DNA from: Termitidicoccus mucosus
GTDB taxonomy: Bacteria; Verrucomicrobiota; Verrucomicrobiia; Opitutales; Opitutaceae
Length of the DNA stretch: 64,000 nucleotides
Reading direction: 5' to 3'
Assembly (NCBI RefSeq): GCF_038725785.1
Contig: NZ_CP109796.1
Coordinates: 6,200,501-6,264,500, forward strand
The position numbers and the translations under genes are program-made. Position 1 is the first letter of the stretch. The number at the start of each line of letters is the position of its first letter. The notes under the pieces were generated by a model. That model searched no databases, was not told the origin of the DNA, and was given only the letters and a program-made list of their open reading frames with translations. Of the stretch, positions 7,042 through 15,211 are shown one piece after another.

Positions 7042-7068
7042 AGCCGACTCGTGAGAGTCGGCTTTTTT
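7042..7068 (+). terminator. Rho-independent terminator, probably the original ssrA terminator
   Basis: A perfect 9-bp stem AGCCGACTC / GAGTCGGCT with a GTGA loop is followed by six T residues, four bases after the tmRNA CCA end. It has no gene of its own upstream here, which supports displacement by the inserted element. Confidence 0.85.
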
Positions 7069-7184
7069 ACATTATCGGGCGGGATGGTCTGTCCGTGGCG
7101 TTTACCAATCTTTCGCGCCACGGCATATTTCCAGCTTTGCTCAACGGCTTTCATCCCCTTCTATTCGCATATCTATTATCCTGT

Positions 7185-9989
7185 ATGATCGGCCGTATTA
7201 AAAAGCACGCACTCGACCGCCTCGACTTTGCCGGCGATGTTTCCGCCGCCAAGCGCCTCAGCGCGTGCAAGACCTTCATCCGCCTCGAAAGCGCGATGAT
7301 TCGCATGCGCCATGAGGCGGGCGCGTCCGGCCGGGAAGTGGCGCGCGGGCGCGCCACGATGATCGACGTGCTCCTCTCGCATCTTTTCCAGTATGCCTGC
7401 GATTCCTGGCGGCATGCCCACGGGACCGAACCGCTGCCCGTGTGCCTCGTGGCTATCGGCGGCTACGGACGCGGCGAGCTTAGCCCGCACAGCGACATCG
7501 ACATCATGTTCCTTTTCCCCTCGGAGGTCGGACGCAAGCAGCTCGAACCGTTTCAGGAGCACCTCGTCAACGAAATCCTCTACATCCTCTGGGATTGCGG
7601 CCTGAAAATCGGCCATTCCTCGCGCACCGTGGACGAGGTCTTTGCCGAGGCGCGCAACGACATCCAGACCAAGACCGCCCTGCTCGAAACCCGCCGGCTC
7701 GCCGGCTCGGAATCGCTCTACGAAACCTTTGCCTCCGCCTATCGCAGTTTCTCCCAAGAGGACAACCCGCGCGATTACCTCACCCGCCGCCTCAACGGCC
7801 AGCGCGAACGCCGCGCCCGTTACGGACAAACGGTCTTTCTTCAGGAGCCCGACATCAAGAACGGTGTCGGCGGCCTGCGCGACTATCACAACATCCTCTG
7901 GATGGCCCGGGTGAAGCTCGGCATCGACCAGCTCGACGACCTCGTCGCGCAGGATTACCTGCGCCCCGGCGAACTCCGCGACATCAACCGGGCCTACGAT
8001 TTTCTCCTCCGCGTCCGCAACGAGCTCCATTTCAACAGCCGCCACGCCACCGATCTCCTGAACCTCGAATCGCAGCCGCGCATCGCCTTCGGCCTCGGCT
8101 ATGTCAACGACGACCCGCTCGCCCGCGTCGAGCAGTTCATGCACGATTATTACCATGCCGCGCAAACCATCCACCGCACCGCGCGCAACCTCGAAAACCG
8201 CCTCGCGCTCACCCTTGAGCCGCCCTCGCGGCTCTCCCTCCGCGACACCCTGCGCATTTCCCGCCACCAGAAGACCAAGCGCATCGACGGCTTCATTCAC
8301 CGGGGCAAGGAGCTCGTCGCCAGCTCGCCCGACATTTTCAAGGCCGATCCCGCGCGCCTCATCCGCGTCTTCCGCCATTGCCAGCAGCTCGACGCCCAGC
8401 CCGATTTCGCGCTCCAGAATCTCATCCGCGGATCGCTCCCGCTCATCACCCGCCATGTCATCAATTCGCCCGACGCCATCGTCAGCTTCCGCAGCATCCT
8501 GCAGGAGGCCGGGGCCGTTTTCCCCATCCTCGACCTCATGCACGAACTCGGCGTGCTCGGCCGCTTCATCCCCGAGTTCGACGGGCTCACCTGCCGGGTG
8601 CAGCACGAGTTTTATCACCGCTACACCGCCGATATCCACACGCTCAACGCCATCCGCGAACTCGACGCCATCTTCAACCGCCTCGAGCCCATCACGCACA
8701 AATACCTCGCGGCCCTGCACGAGACGCCAAACCCCACGCTCCTCTATCTCATCCTGTTGCTGCATGACATCGGCAAGGCCGTCGGCATCAAAGGCCATGC
8801 CGACACCGGCGCGGAGCTCGCCCTTCCCGTCCTCCGACGCCTCGGGGTTGGCGAGGCTGATTGTGAAATAGTTGTGTTTATTATCAAACAGCACCTCATT
8901 ATGGCACGCTTCTGGCAGAGGCACGATGTCGATGACCCGAAAACCGCATCCATCTTTGCCGAGGCGCTGGGCGATGCCAACCGCCTGCGCTACCTTTACG
9001 TCCACACCTATTGCGACGCCCGGGGCACATCCACCGACCTCTGGAACAGTTACAAGGACACCCTCCACACCACCCTCTACCGAGCCACGCTGGAACACCT
9101 GATACACGGCGGCGAAGCCATCGAAACCAAAAATTCCGGCCTTACCCAGATGAAACGCCAAGAACTTCTTGCAAAGAAAATCCCCGGCATCGGCTCCGAT
9201 GAGATCACCGCGCACTTCAACCTCCTGCCGGAGCGTTATTTCATCCACACCGGGACCGACGAAATCTCGCTCCATCTCGAGATGGTCAACCGCCTCCTGC
9301 GTTCCATCAACACCGCCGATTCCATCGGGACGCTGCGCCCCATCATCGACTGGAAAAACGACCTCAACCGCGGCCTCACGGTCGTCAATGTCGTGACATG
9401 GGATCGCGCCGGCCTTTTCTACAAGCTGGCTGGCGCCTTCAGCGTCGCGGGCCTGAACATCCTTGGCGCCAAGGTCATCTCCCGCGCCGACCACATCGCC
9501 ATCGACACCTTCTACGTCGTCGAACCCGGCGGCGGCGCGGTGGAAAACCACGGCGCCACCGAGGTCTTCGCGCGCACCGTCGAGCAGGCCCTCGTCGCCA
9601 ACCGCGATCTCTATCCCGACATCCTCGCGCAGGCCAAGAAAGTCAGCCAGCGTTACGGTCTCGACCTGAAAAACGGCATGGAAGCCCTGCAAAGCGCCTT
9701 TCCGCCGAGCATCGAGGTTTATCACGAACTGGCGATGCAACGCACCATTGTCGAAATTCAGGCGCGCGATCACCTGGGCCTGTTGTATCAACTCTCCAAG
9801 AGCATCTACGATCACGGCTTCGACATCACCTTCGCCCGCATCGGCACCGAGCGCGGCATCGCGATCGACACTTTTTATATCGAGAGCACGGACGGGGAGC
9901 AAATCGACGAGACCCGCCTCCACACCCTGCGCGACGCGCTCCACGCCCTCGTGGCGCCCGAGCAGACCAGCGAGGCGCCGGCGGCATAG
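7185..9989 (+). CDS. glnD: [Protein-PII] uridylyltransferase / uridylyl-removing enzyme
   Basis: GlnD adds or removes UMP on PII according to glutamine level and so controls nitrogen assimilation. The 934-aa product has all four expected parts: a nucleotidyltransferase motif (GGYGRGELSPHSDIDI, residues about 92 to 107), the GlnD linker domain, an HD domain (LHDIGKA, about 525 to 531), and two ACT domains beginning near 732 ('VVNVVTWDRAGLFYKL') and 855 ('IVEIQARDHLGLLYQL'). A GTG start at 7095 is possible, but the family normally begins shortly before the segment that follows ATG 7185, so that start is preferred. The 117 bp between the ssrA terminator and ATG 7185 would hold its promoter. Confidence 0.95.
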   Translation: MIGRIKKHALDRLDFAGDVSAAKRLSACKTFIRLESAMIRMRHEAGASGREVARGRATMIDVLLSHLFQYACDSWRHAHGTEPLPVCLVAIGGYGRGELSPHSDIDIMFLFPSEVGRKQLEPFQEHLVNEILYILWDCGLKIGHSSRTVDEVFAEARNDIQTKTALLETRRLAGSESLYETFASAYRSFSQEDNPRDYLTRRLNGQRERRARYGQTVFLQEPDIKNGVGGLRDYHNILWMARVKLGIDQLDDLVAQDYLRPGELRDINRAYDFLLRVRNELHFNSRHATDLLNLESQPRIAFGLGYVNDDPLARVEQFMHDYYHAAQTIHRTARNLENRLALTLEPPSRLSLRDTLRISRHQKTKRIDGFIHRGKELVASSPDIFKADPARLIRVFRHCQQLDAQPDFALQNLIRGSLPLITRHVINSPDAIVSFRSILQEAGAVFPILDLMHELGVLGRFIPEFDGLTCRVQHEFYHRYTADIHTLNAIRELDAIFNRLEPITHKYLAALHETPNPTLLYLILLLHDIGKAVGIKGHADTGAELALPVLRRLGVGEADCEIVVFIIKQHLIMARFWQRHDVDDPKTASIFAEALGDANRLRYLYVHTYCDARGTSTDLWNSYKDTLHTTLYRATLEHLIHGGEAIETKNSGLTQMKRQELLAKKIPGIGSDEITAHFNLLPERYFIHTGTDEISLHLEMVNRLLRSINTADSIGTLRPIIDWKNDLNRGLTVVNVVTWDRAGLFYKLAGAFSVAGLNILGAKVISRADHIAIDTFYVVEPGGGAVENHGATEVFARTVEQALVANRDLYPDILAQAKKVSQRYGLDLKNGMEALQSAFPPSIEVYHELAMQRTIVEIQARDHLGLLYQLSKSIYDHGFDITFARIGTERGIAIDTFYIESTDGEQIDETRLHTLRDALHALVAPEQTSEAPAA

Positions 9990-10008
9990 GCGCGGCGCGC
10001 CCGTTTGT

Positions 10009-10524
10009 TCAGCCGAGCCGGGCCTTGACCCAGGACAGCGCCAGTCTGGTGCAACGCCAGCCGAGGGTTGAATCGATGGCTGCGTATTGGTGCGCGGCCA
10101 CGATCAGCCAAAACATGATTTGATAGGACACCTTGGAAACTTTGTGCCGCAGAATGCGCTGGGCGAGAAACGCGCCCGGCCAGCCGCCGAGCAGCTCAAG
10201 GCCGTGCAGGGTCGATTCGGGGACGCGCCATCCATCCGCCTCGGCGCGATGCTTGTCGATCCGGTAAACCAGAAACGTGAGCGCCGAAAGCGCGACGGGT
10301 GCCGCGGCCACCCATTCCCATGCGATCTTCATGGCCAGTCGGCTCAACGCAAAGACCGGCGCGACCAGCAGCAGCGAAAACAGAACAAACGTCCCCGTGC
10401 CGGGACGCGGCTTCGATCCGCCAGGCGCGGGCGGGCGCGATGCGGGGCTATGGGCGGGGTCGCGGCTCATCGTGATTCCCGCCAGCGTGCCATGGGCGCG
10501 CGTGGTTTCCATGTTTTTCGACAT
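10009..10524 (-). CDS. DUF1294 family membrane protein
   Basis: Residues about 70 to 140 carry the DUF1294 signature: 'YRIDKHRAEADGWRVPE' followed by 'LLGGWPGAFLAQ' and 'RHKVSKVSYQ', with three hydrophobic segments. The domain often follows a cold-shock domain in other bacteria. None is seen here, and the N-terminus is a short Pro/Ser-rich stretch. The start is uncertain: ATG 10524 is used, and ATG 10470 would also keep the whole domain. The function is unknown. It converges with glnD. Confidence 0.75.
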   Translation of the reverse strand: MSKNMETTRAHGTLAGITMSRDPAHSPASRPPAPGGSKPRPGTGTFVLFSLLLVAPVFALSRLAMKIAWEWVAAAPVALSALTFLVYRIDKHRAEADGWRVPESTLHGLELLGGWPGAFLAQRILRHKVSKVSYQIMFWLIVAAHQYAAIDSTLGWRCTRLALSWVKARLG

Positions 10525-10597
10525 GCCCGCCCCGCGCCTGCGCCGGGAAAATCGGGTAAGGCGTTGCATCCGGCCGGAGTGTCGTTTCGTTTGCCGC

Positions 10598-11227
10598 ATG
10601 GCTTCACATCCCAAGACACTCCGCGAGATCGCCGGCGCATCGCCCGTGCCGGCGGTATTATCCGAAAGCGCCCTCATCATCATCGACGCGCAAAACGAAT
10701 ACCGCGACGGTCGCCTGCCGCTCGACGGGTTCGACGCGGCGGTGGCGGAGATCCGGCGCCTGCTCGCGCGGGCGCGGACGGCGCGGACCCCGGTCATTCA
10801 TGTCAGGCACGTGGTTGCGGCGGGCTCGCCGGTCTTTGCGGCGGGTTCGCGCGGCGCGGAGATCGTGGACGAACTTGAGCCGCTGCCGGACGAGGTGGTC
10901 GTCACCAAGGCGCTGCCGAGCAGTTTCACGGGGACGACCTTGGAGCAGTCCCTGCGCACGGCCGGGCGCGGGCAGCTCGTCGTCACCGGCTTCATGACCC
11001 ACATGTGCGTGAGCTCGACGGTCCGCGAGGCGGCGGAAAAGGGCTGGCGATGCACGGTGGTCGCCGCCGCCTGCGCCACGCGCGACTTGCCATCCGGCGC
11101 GACGGAAGAAAGCCGGGGCGATGAGCGGGACGTGATCCCGGCCGCCGCCCTCCACGCCGCGCATCTGGCGGCATTGGGCGACAGGTTTGCCGTCATCGTG
11201 GAACGGCAGGATGCCGTCGCTGACTGA
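10598..11227 (+). CDS. Isochorismatase-family cysteine hydrolase
   Basis: The 209-aa protein shows the catalytic triad of the family: Asp in 'LIIIDAQNEY' (about residue 30), Lys in 'VVVTKALPSSF' (about 107), and Cys in 'MTHMCVSSTVREA' (about 142). The cis-peptide region before the Cys (TGFMTH) is also typical. The substrate cannot be told: nicotinamidase, isochorismatase and many small amidases share this core. It starts at ATG 10598, divergent from the DUF1294 gene, with 73 bp between the two starts. No neighbour points to a pathway. Confidence 0.85.
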   Translation: MASHPKTLREIAGASPVPAVLSESALIIIDAQNEYRDGRLPLDGFDAAVAEIRRLLARARTARTPVIHVRHVVAAGSPVFAAGSRGAEIVDELEPLPDEVVVTKALPSSFTGTTLEQSLRTAGRGQLVVTGFMTHMCVSSTVREAAEKGWRCTVVAAACATRDLPSGATEESRGDERDVIPAAALHAAHLAALGDRFAVIVERQDAVAD

Positions 11228-11266
11228 GTTTTTGCGGTTCGTTCCAATCTCAAAATCCATCCCGGT

Positions 11267-11950
11267 ATGCGCGTCACTTATTACGGACACTCCTGCTTTT
11301 TGGTGGAAACATCCGCCGCCCGCATCCTCATCGACCCCTTTTTGACGGGAAATCCGCTGGCTCCGGTCAAGGCCGCCGATGTGCGATGCGATGCGGTGCT
11401 GGTCTCGCACGGGCACGAGGACCATTGTTGCGATGCGCTCGACATCGCCCGCGCCAATCACGCCACGCTGGTCGCCAACTTCGAGATAGCCGAATATTTT
11501 GCGGCGAAAGGGCTGGCCACGACGCACGGGTTGAATCCGGGCGGCGGCTGCGCCTTCCCCTTCGGGCGGGTGAAACTCACGCTCGCCCACCACACGTCGA
11601 GCCTCGATGCCGGGCTCGCCCCGATCTACATGGGCACGGCGTGCGGAATATTGCTGGAGGCGGACGGCAGGAAACTCCACCACGCGGGAGACACGGCGTT
11701 GTTTCTGGACATGCAGCTCGTCGGACGCGCCGGGCTCGACCTCGCCATGATTCCGATCGGCGACAACTTCACGATGGGGCCGGAGGATGCGCTGGACGCG
11801 CTCGATTTTCTCAAGCCGCGCCTGGCCATTCCCATGCACTACAACACCTGGCCGTCGATCAAGCAGGACCCGCGGGCCTTTGCCGAAGCTGCGAAAAAAC
11901 GCGGCCACGCGGTGAACCCGCTTCCGCCCGGCGGGACATTGGAAATCTGA
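11267..11950 (+). CDS. UPF0173-type metal-dependent hydrolase (metallo-beta-lactamase fold)
   Basis: The 227-aa product begins MRVTYYGHSCFLVE and has the metal-binding motif SHGHEDHCCD (about residues 47 to 56) plus a later Asp ligand in 'HHAGDT' (about 141 to 146) and a final His in 'PMHYNTWP'. These are the marks of the UPF0173/YtkL group within the metallo-beta-lactamase fold. Length and motif order are normal. The physiological substrate of the group is not established. The gene follows the isochorismatase-like gene after 39 bp and may share its transcript. Confidence 0.85.
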   Translation: MRVTYYGHSCFLVETSAARILIDPFLTGNPLAPVKAADVRCDAVLVSHGHEDHCCDALDIARANHATLVANFEIAEYFAAKGLATTHGLNPGGGCAFPFGRVKLTLAHHTSSLDAGLAPIYMGTACGILLEADGRKLHHAGDTALFLDMQLVGRAGLDLAMIPIGDNFTMGPEDALDALDFLKPRLAIPMHYNTWPSIKQDPRAFAEAAKKRGHAVNPLPPGGTLEI

Positions 11951-12066
11951 GGTCGGCGACATTTCCCGCTTGGTGACTGCGGCGCAGGCCGATTCCGGCC
12001 TGCAGCCGTTTGACGAAAATTTTTTGATGCATCCTGCGTCCTGCGTGTGTCATAGTGCCAGCAATC

Positions 12067-12450
12067 ATGAACACACTCTTTGCCTTTGCCTTCCTTCCCA
12101 ACTGGGCCATCTGGCCGTTGCTCATTTTCACGATCACGCAGATTTCGTCGCAGATCCTGCCGTTCGTCATCATCGGCGGATTTTTCTTCCGCGGTTTCGG
12201 CGGCTTCATGCTCGACATAGGCATCCTTTGCTACGCGGTGCTGACTTTGTTTCATCTGGTGACGCTGCCGGTCGAGTTTGACGCGAGCCGTCGCGCCAAG
12301 GCCGAACTGGCCGGGCTGGGCATCGTCCAGCGGGACGAGGCGGCCGGCGTGTCCGAGACGCTCAACGCCGCGGCGCTCACGTATGTGGCCGCGTTCGCAT
12401 CGTCGCTGGTGAACCTGCTCTGGCTGCTGGCGGCGCGTCGAAACAATTAA
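12067..12450 (+). CDS. C-terminal part of a YugP-type membrane zinc peptidase, catalytic motif absent
   Basis: The conserved C-terminal block of the Zn_peptidase_2 (YugP) family is clear: 'HLVTLPVEFDASRRAKAELA' and then 'ETLNAAALTYVAAFASSL'. Full-length members are about 225 aa with an HExGH motif roughly 70 residues before this block. Here only 128 residues are present, the region before the block is membrane helices, and no HExxH occurs in any nearby frame. It is therefore a shortened relative without the metal site, either a remnant or a helix-only paralogue. A GTG start at 12055 would add four residues. A good terminator follows. Confidence 0.65.
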   Translation: MNTLFAFAFLPNWAIWPLLIFTITQISSQILPFVIIGGFFFRGFGGFMLDIGILCYAVLTLFHLVTLPVEFDASRRAKAELAGLGIVQRDEAAGVSETLNAAALTYVAAFASSLVNLLWLLAARRNN

Positions 12451-12480
12451 GTTTTTTGTGAAAGAGTTTGCCTTGATCGA

Positions 12481-12506
12481 ACGGCGCACGGCGGTGCGCC
12501 GTTTTT
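12481..12506 (+). terminator. Rho-independent terminator after the YugP-like gene
   Basis: ACGGCGCAC at 12481-12489 pairs with GTGCGCCGT at 12494-12502, with a four-base loop and a T-run. Confidence 0.85.
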
Positions 12507-12579
12507 ATGCAAAAAACTGACAGATTCCCCGTGATTGCAGGCTTTTCGCGGCGGTGTTTTGCGCTCTAGTTTGGCAGGG

Positions 12580-13578
12580 ATGAAAGCTGTTGTTTTGTCC
12601 GGATCGAATCAACTGGCGGTGGCCGACGCGGCCGCGCCCGAGGTCGCAGAGGGCGGTGTGGTCGTGGCCTTGCGCACGGCGGCGCTCAACCATCGCGATG
12701 TCTGGATCAAGCTCGGGCAATATGCGGGCATCAAATACCCGTCCATCCTCGGTTCCGACGGGGCGGGCGTGGTGGTGGAGGCGGGCGCGGCGGTGGATCG
12801 CGGCTGGATCGGGCGCGAGGTGGTCATCAACCCGAGCCTTGAGTGGGGGGCGAACGAGCGGGCGCAGGGCGCCGGCTTTAACATTCTCGGGCTGCCGCGC
12901 GAGGGCACGCTGGCGGAGCGCGTCGCCGTGCCCGCGGCGCAGTTGGCGCGCAAGCCGGAGGCGCTGACGTGGGAAGAGTCGGCGGCGCTGCCGCTGGGCG
13001 GGCTCACCGCGTGGCGCGCGGTGTTCAGCCGCGCCAAGCTGAAGAAGGGCGAACGCATTCTGATCACCGGCATCGGCGGCGGCGTGGCGGTGTTTGCGCT
13101 GCAATTTGCGGTGGCGGCGGGGGCCGAGGCGTGGGTGACGTCGAGTTCGCCGGAGAAGATCGCGCGGGCCGTGTTGCTTGGGGCCAAAGGCGGCTTCGAT
13201 TATTCGAAGGAAGGCTGGGCGAAGGAGGCGGCGACGGCGGCCGGCGCGTTTGATGTCATCATCGACAGCGCGGGCGGCCCGGGTTTTTCCTCGCTGGTGG
13301 ACCTCGCTGCGCCGGGCGGGCGCATCGCGTTTTTTGGCGCGACGCGCGGCGACCCCGGCACGCTGCCGATGCGGAAAATTTTCTGGCGGCAGCTCTCGCT
13401 GCTGGGCTCGACCATGGGGAGCCCGCGCGATTGGACGGAAATGGTGACATTCGTGGGCAAGCACCGCATCAAGCCGGTGGTGAGCGAGGTGTTCCCCCTG
13501 GCGCGCGCGACCGAGGCGTTTGAGCTGATGGAGCGCGGCGGCCAGTTCGGAAAAATCGTGATGCGCATCTCGGACTGA
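12580..13578 (+). CDS. Zinc-less quinone oxidoreductase / medium-chain dehydrogenase
   Basis: The 332-aa protein belongs to the medium-chain dehydrogenase/reductase superfamily. The N-terminal GroES-like domain holds 'LNHRDVWIKLGQY' and 'PSILGSDGAGVVVEAG'. The Rossmann domain begins near residue 165 with 'ILITGIGGGVA', followed by 'YSKEGW'. The structural zinc cysteines are absent, which fits quinone oxidoreductase-like members using NADPH. The substrate is unknown. The ATG at 12580 follows a GGCAGGG ribosome binding site. It stands alone, flanked by the terminator upstream and a palindromic repeat downstream. Confidence 0.85.
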   Translation: MKAVVLSGSNQLAVADAAAPEVAEGGVVVALRTAALNHRDVWIKLGQYAGIKYPSILGSDGAGVVVEAGAAVDRGWIGREVVINPSLEWGANERAQGAGFNILGLPREGTLAERVAVPAAQLARKPEALTWEESAALPLGGLTAWRAVFSRAKLKKGERILITGIGGGVAVFALQFAVAAGAEAWVTSSSPEKIARAVLLGAKGGFDYSKEGWAKEAATAAGAFDVIIDSAGGPGFSSLVDLAAPGGRIAFFGATRGDPGTLPMRKIFWRQLSLLGSTMGSPRDWTEMVTFVGKHRIKPVVSEVFPLARATEAFELMERGGQFGKIVMRISD

Positions 13579-13628
13579 GACCGAGCGGCACGCGCCGGGA
13601 GCAACTCAAAGTGATATCACCGCCGGAA

Positions 13629-13713
13629 TCTTTCCTCTTTATTCTTTATCTTTCCTCTTTCTCCCCACCCGTTCCTGACGAAAGAGAAAGATAAAGAGGA
13701 AAGAAGAAAGAGG
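13629..13713. repeat. Pyrimidine/purine mirror-like hairpin repeat (CTTTCCTCTTT family)
   Basis: A run of CTTTCCTCTTTATTCTTTAT type on the left is mirrored by AAAGAGAAAGATAAAGAGG on the right around a short GC-rich loop. Related copies lie at 28398-28430 and 37761-37867, and a purine-only piece sits inside the P-type ATPase gene near 27711. Confidence 0.7.
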
Positions 13714-13804
13714 GAGTGACACAACTTTGAGTTACACCCGCACGCGCCGTCCGGGCGCATTTTGCATTTGCCGGAGCCGGCGGGCCCGGCAGCGTCGGCG
13801 GGAT

Positions 13805-15055
13805 ATGCCCGGGCGAAAACCGAACATCCTTTGGATACTGACCACGCAATGGCGCGCGGGAGCGGCGGGTTTTGCGGGCGACGCGAACGCCCGCACGCCG
13901 CGACTCGACGCGCTGGCGGCGGAGGCGGTGAATTTCGCGCAGGCGGTGACGCCGCATCCCTTCGGGCCGTTTGCCCGGGCGGCGTTGCTGACCGGAGTGC
14001 GTTCGCCGGAGAACGGCGTGCGGGAGTATTTCGACCCGCTGCCCGCGAACGCGCGGACCATCGCGCATGAGCTGGCGGCCCGCGGCTACGCCACGGCATT
14101 TTTCGGCAAGTGGCACCTGGCGCGACGCGACCCGTCGGCCCCGCTGGTCGGCGAGGCGCACGCCCGGCAGCTTGTGCCGGAGGAGGCGCGCGGCGGATTC
14201 GCTTTTTGGGAAGGTTTCGAGAGCGGTTTTTTGCTGAACGATCCGTGGCTGCACGGGACGCGGCTGCCGGAGCCGGTGCGCGCGCCGGGTTATCAAAGCG
14301 ACGTGCTCTGCACACGCGCGGCGGAATGGGCGGGCGCGCGCCGCGGCGGCGCGCCGTGGTTTTGCGTGGCGAGCCTGGAGGCCCCGCATCCGCCCTACGA
14401 TGCCCCGGCCGCCGGAGCGGCCGCGATGTCTCCCGGCGAAGTGCGCCTGGCGGCCAATGTGCCGCGCGGAGGCGGCGCGGAGGAGCGGGCGCGGCGCGAA
14501 CTGGCGGGCTATTACGCGCATATCCATGCGACGGATACAGCCATCGGGCGGCTGCTGGATGCGCTGCGCGGGATGGACGGCGGGGATGAAACGGTGGTGG
14601 TGTTCAGCTCGGTGCACGGCGACATGCACGGCGCGCATGGTCTGTTCCGCAAAGGTTGGCCGCACGAGGAAAGCGTGCGCGTGCCGTTGCTGGTGCGCGC
14701 GCGCGGCGCGAAGGAGGCAAGGCGGGGCGGGACGGTTTCGACGGCGGCGGTGACGCTGGCGGATTTGCCGCGGATGACGATATCGTTGATCGAGCGCGGA
14801 AAATTTTTCGACGCGGGCGGCGGCGGGCCGGAACGGGCGAGAATTTCGATGCCGTCGGTGGTGCGGCTGCCGCATCAATGCGACCGCGTGTGGCGCGGCG
14901 TGCGCACGGCGCGGCGGAAACTGGTGTTGGGCGAGGACGGTTCGCCGTGGCTGTTTTTTGACTTGGAGCGCGATCCGCTGGAGTTGCGGAATCTCGCGGC
15001 GGATGCGGAATGGGCGGCGGAGCGGGAACGGCTGCGCGCGTGGGCGGCGGCGTAG
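13805..15055 (+). CDS. Sulfatase-fold protein lacking the catalytic residues (pseudoenzyme)
   Basis: The 416-aa product aligns by pattern with type I sulfatases: 'PNILWILTTQW' at the N-terminus, 'ARAALLTG' near residue 58, 'FFGKWHL' near 101, and 'HGDMHGAHGLFRKGWPHEE' near 268 to 286. Three key positions are changed. The metal-binding Asp-Asp after the first strand is Thr-Thr (residues 13 and 14). The Cys of C-x-P-S-R, needed to form formylglycine, is replaced (GPFAR, residues 54 to 58). The later Asp-His is Val-His. The reading frame is intact and long, so it looks maintained. It has no signal peptide. It may bind sulfate or phosphate esters without cleaving them, or be a recent relic. Confidence 0.8.
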   Translation: MPGRKPNILWILTTQWRAGAAGFAGDANARTPRLDALAAEAVNFAQAVTPHPFGPFARAALLTGVRSPENGVREYFDPLPANARTIAHELAARGYATAFFGKWHLARRDPSAPLVGEAHARQLVPEEARGGFAFWEGFESGFLLNDPWLHGTRLPEPVRAPGYQSDVLCTRAAEWAGARRGGAPWFCVASLEAPHPPYDAPAAGAAAMSPGEVRLAANVPRGGGAEERARRELAGYYAHIHATDTAIGRLLDALRGMDGGDETVVVFSSVHGDMHGAHGLFRKGWPHEESVRVPLLVRARGAKEARRGGTVSTAAVTLADLPRMTISLIERGKFFDAGGGGPERARISMPSVVRLPHQCDRVWRGVRTARRKLVLGEDGSPWLFFDLERDPLELRNLAADAEWAAERERLRAWAAA

Positions 15056-15064
15056 TATCGGGAG

Positions 15065-15183
15065 CGTAGCGCATCCTGCCTGCCGTCGAAAACGAAAGGC
15101 GCGAAGCGCCGCTGGCTTTTTTCTGAAAAATGCCGCGCTTCGCGCGACCACCCAACGACGGCAGGCAAAGATGCCTGCGCTAC
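15065..15183. repeat. Long palindromic intergenic element, GTAGCGCAGGCATC family
   Basis: The outer arms (GTAGCGCATCCTGCCTGCCG and its near-complement ending GCCTGCGCTAC) enclose an inner palindrome built from GGCGCGAAGCGCC and GCGCTTCGCGCG. A second copy is at 58916-59039 and one arm is found near 42727. It separates the converging sulfatase-like and pdhC genes and could act as a two-way terminator. Confidence 0.75.
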
Positions 15184-15211
15184 GGCGCGCTGCCGCGCGG
15201 TGCCCGGGAGG

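Noticed and set aside
7176-9944. A 922-codon open frame antisense to glnD
   Set aside because: It is a composition shadow of the GC-rich glnD gene; the sense product has all GlnD domains and the antisense one matches no family.
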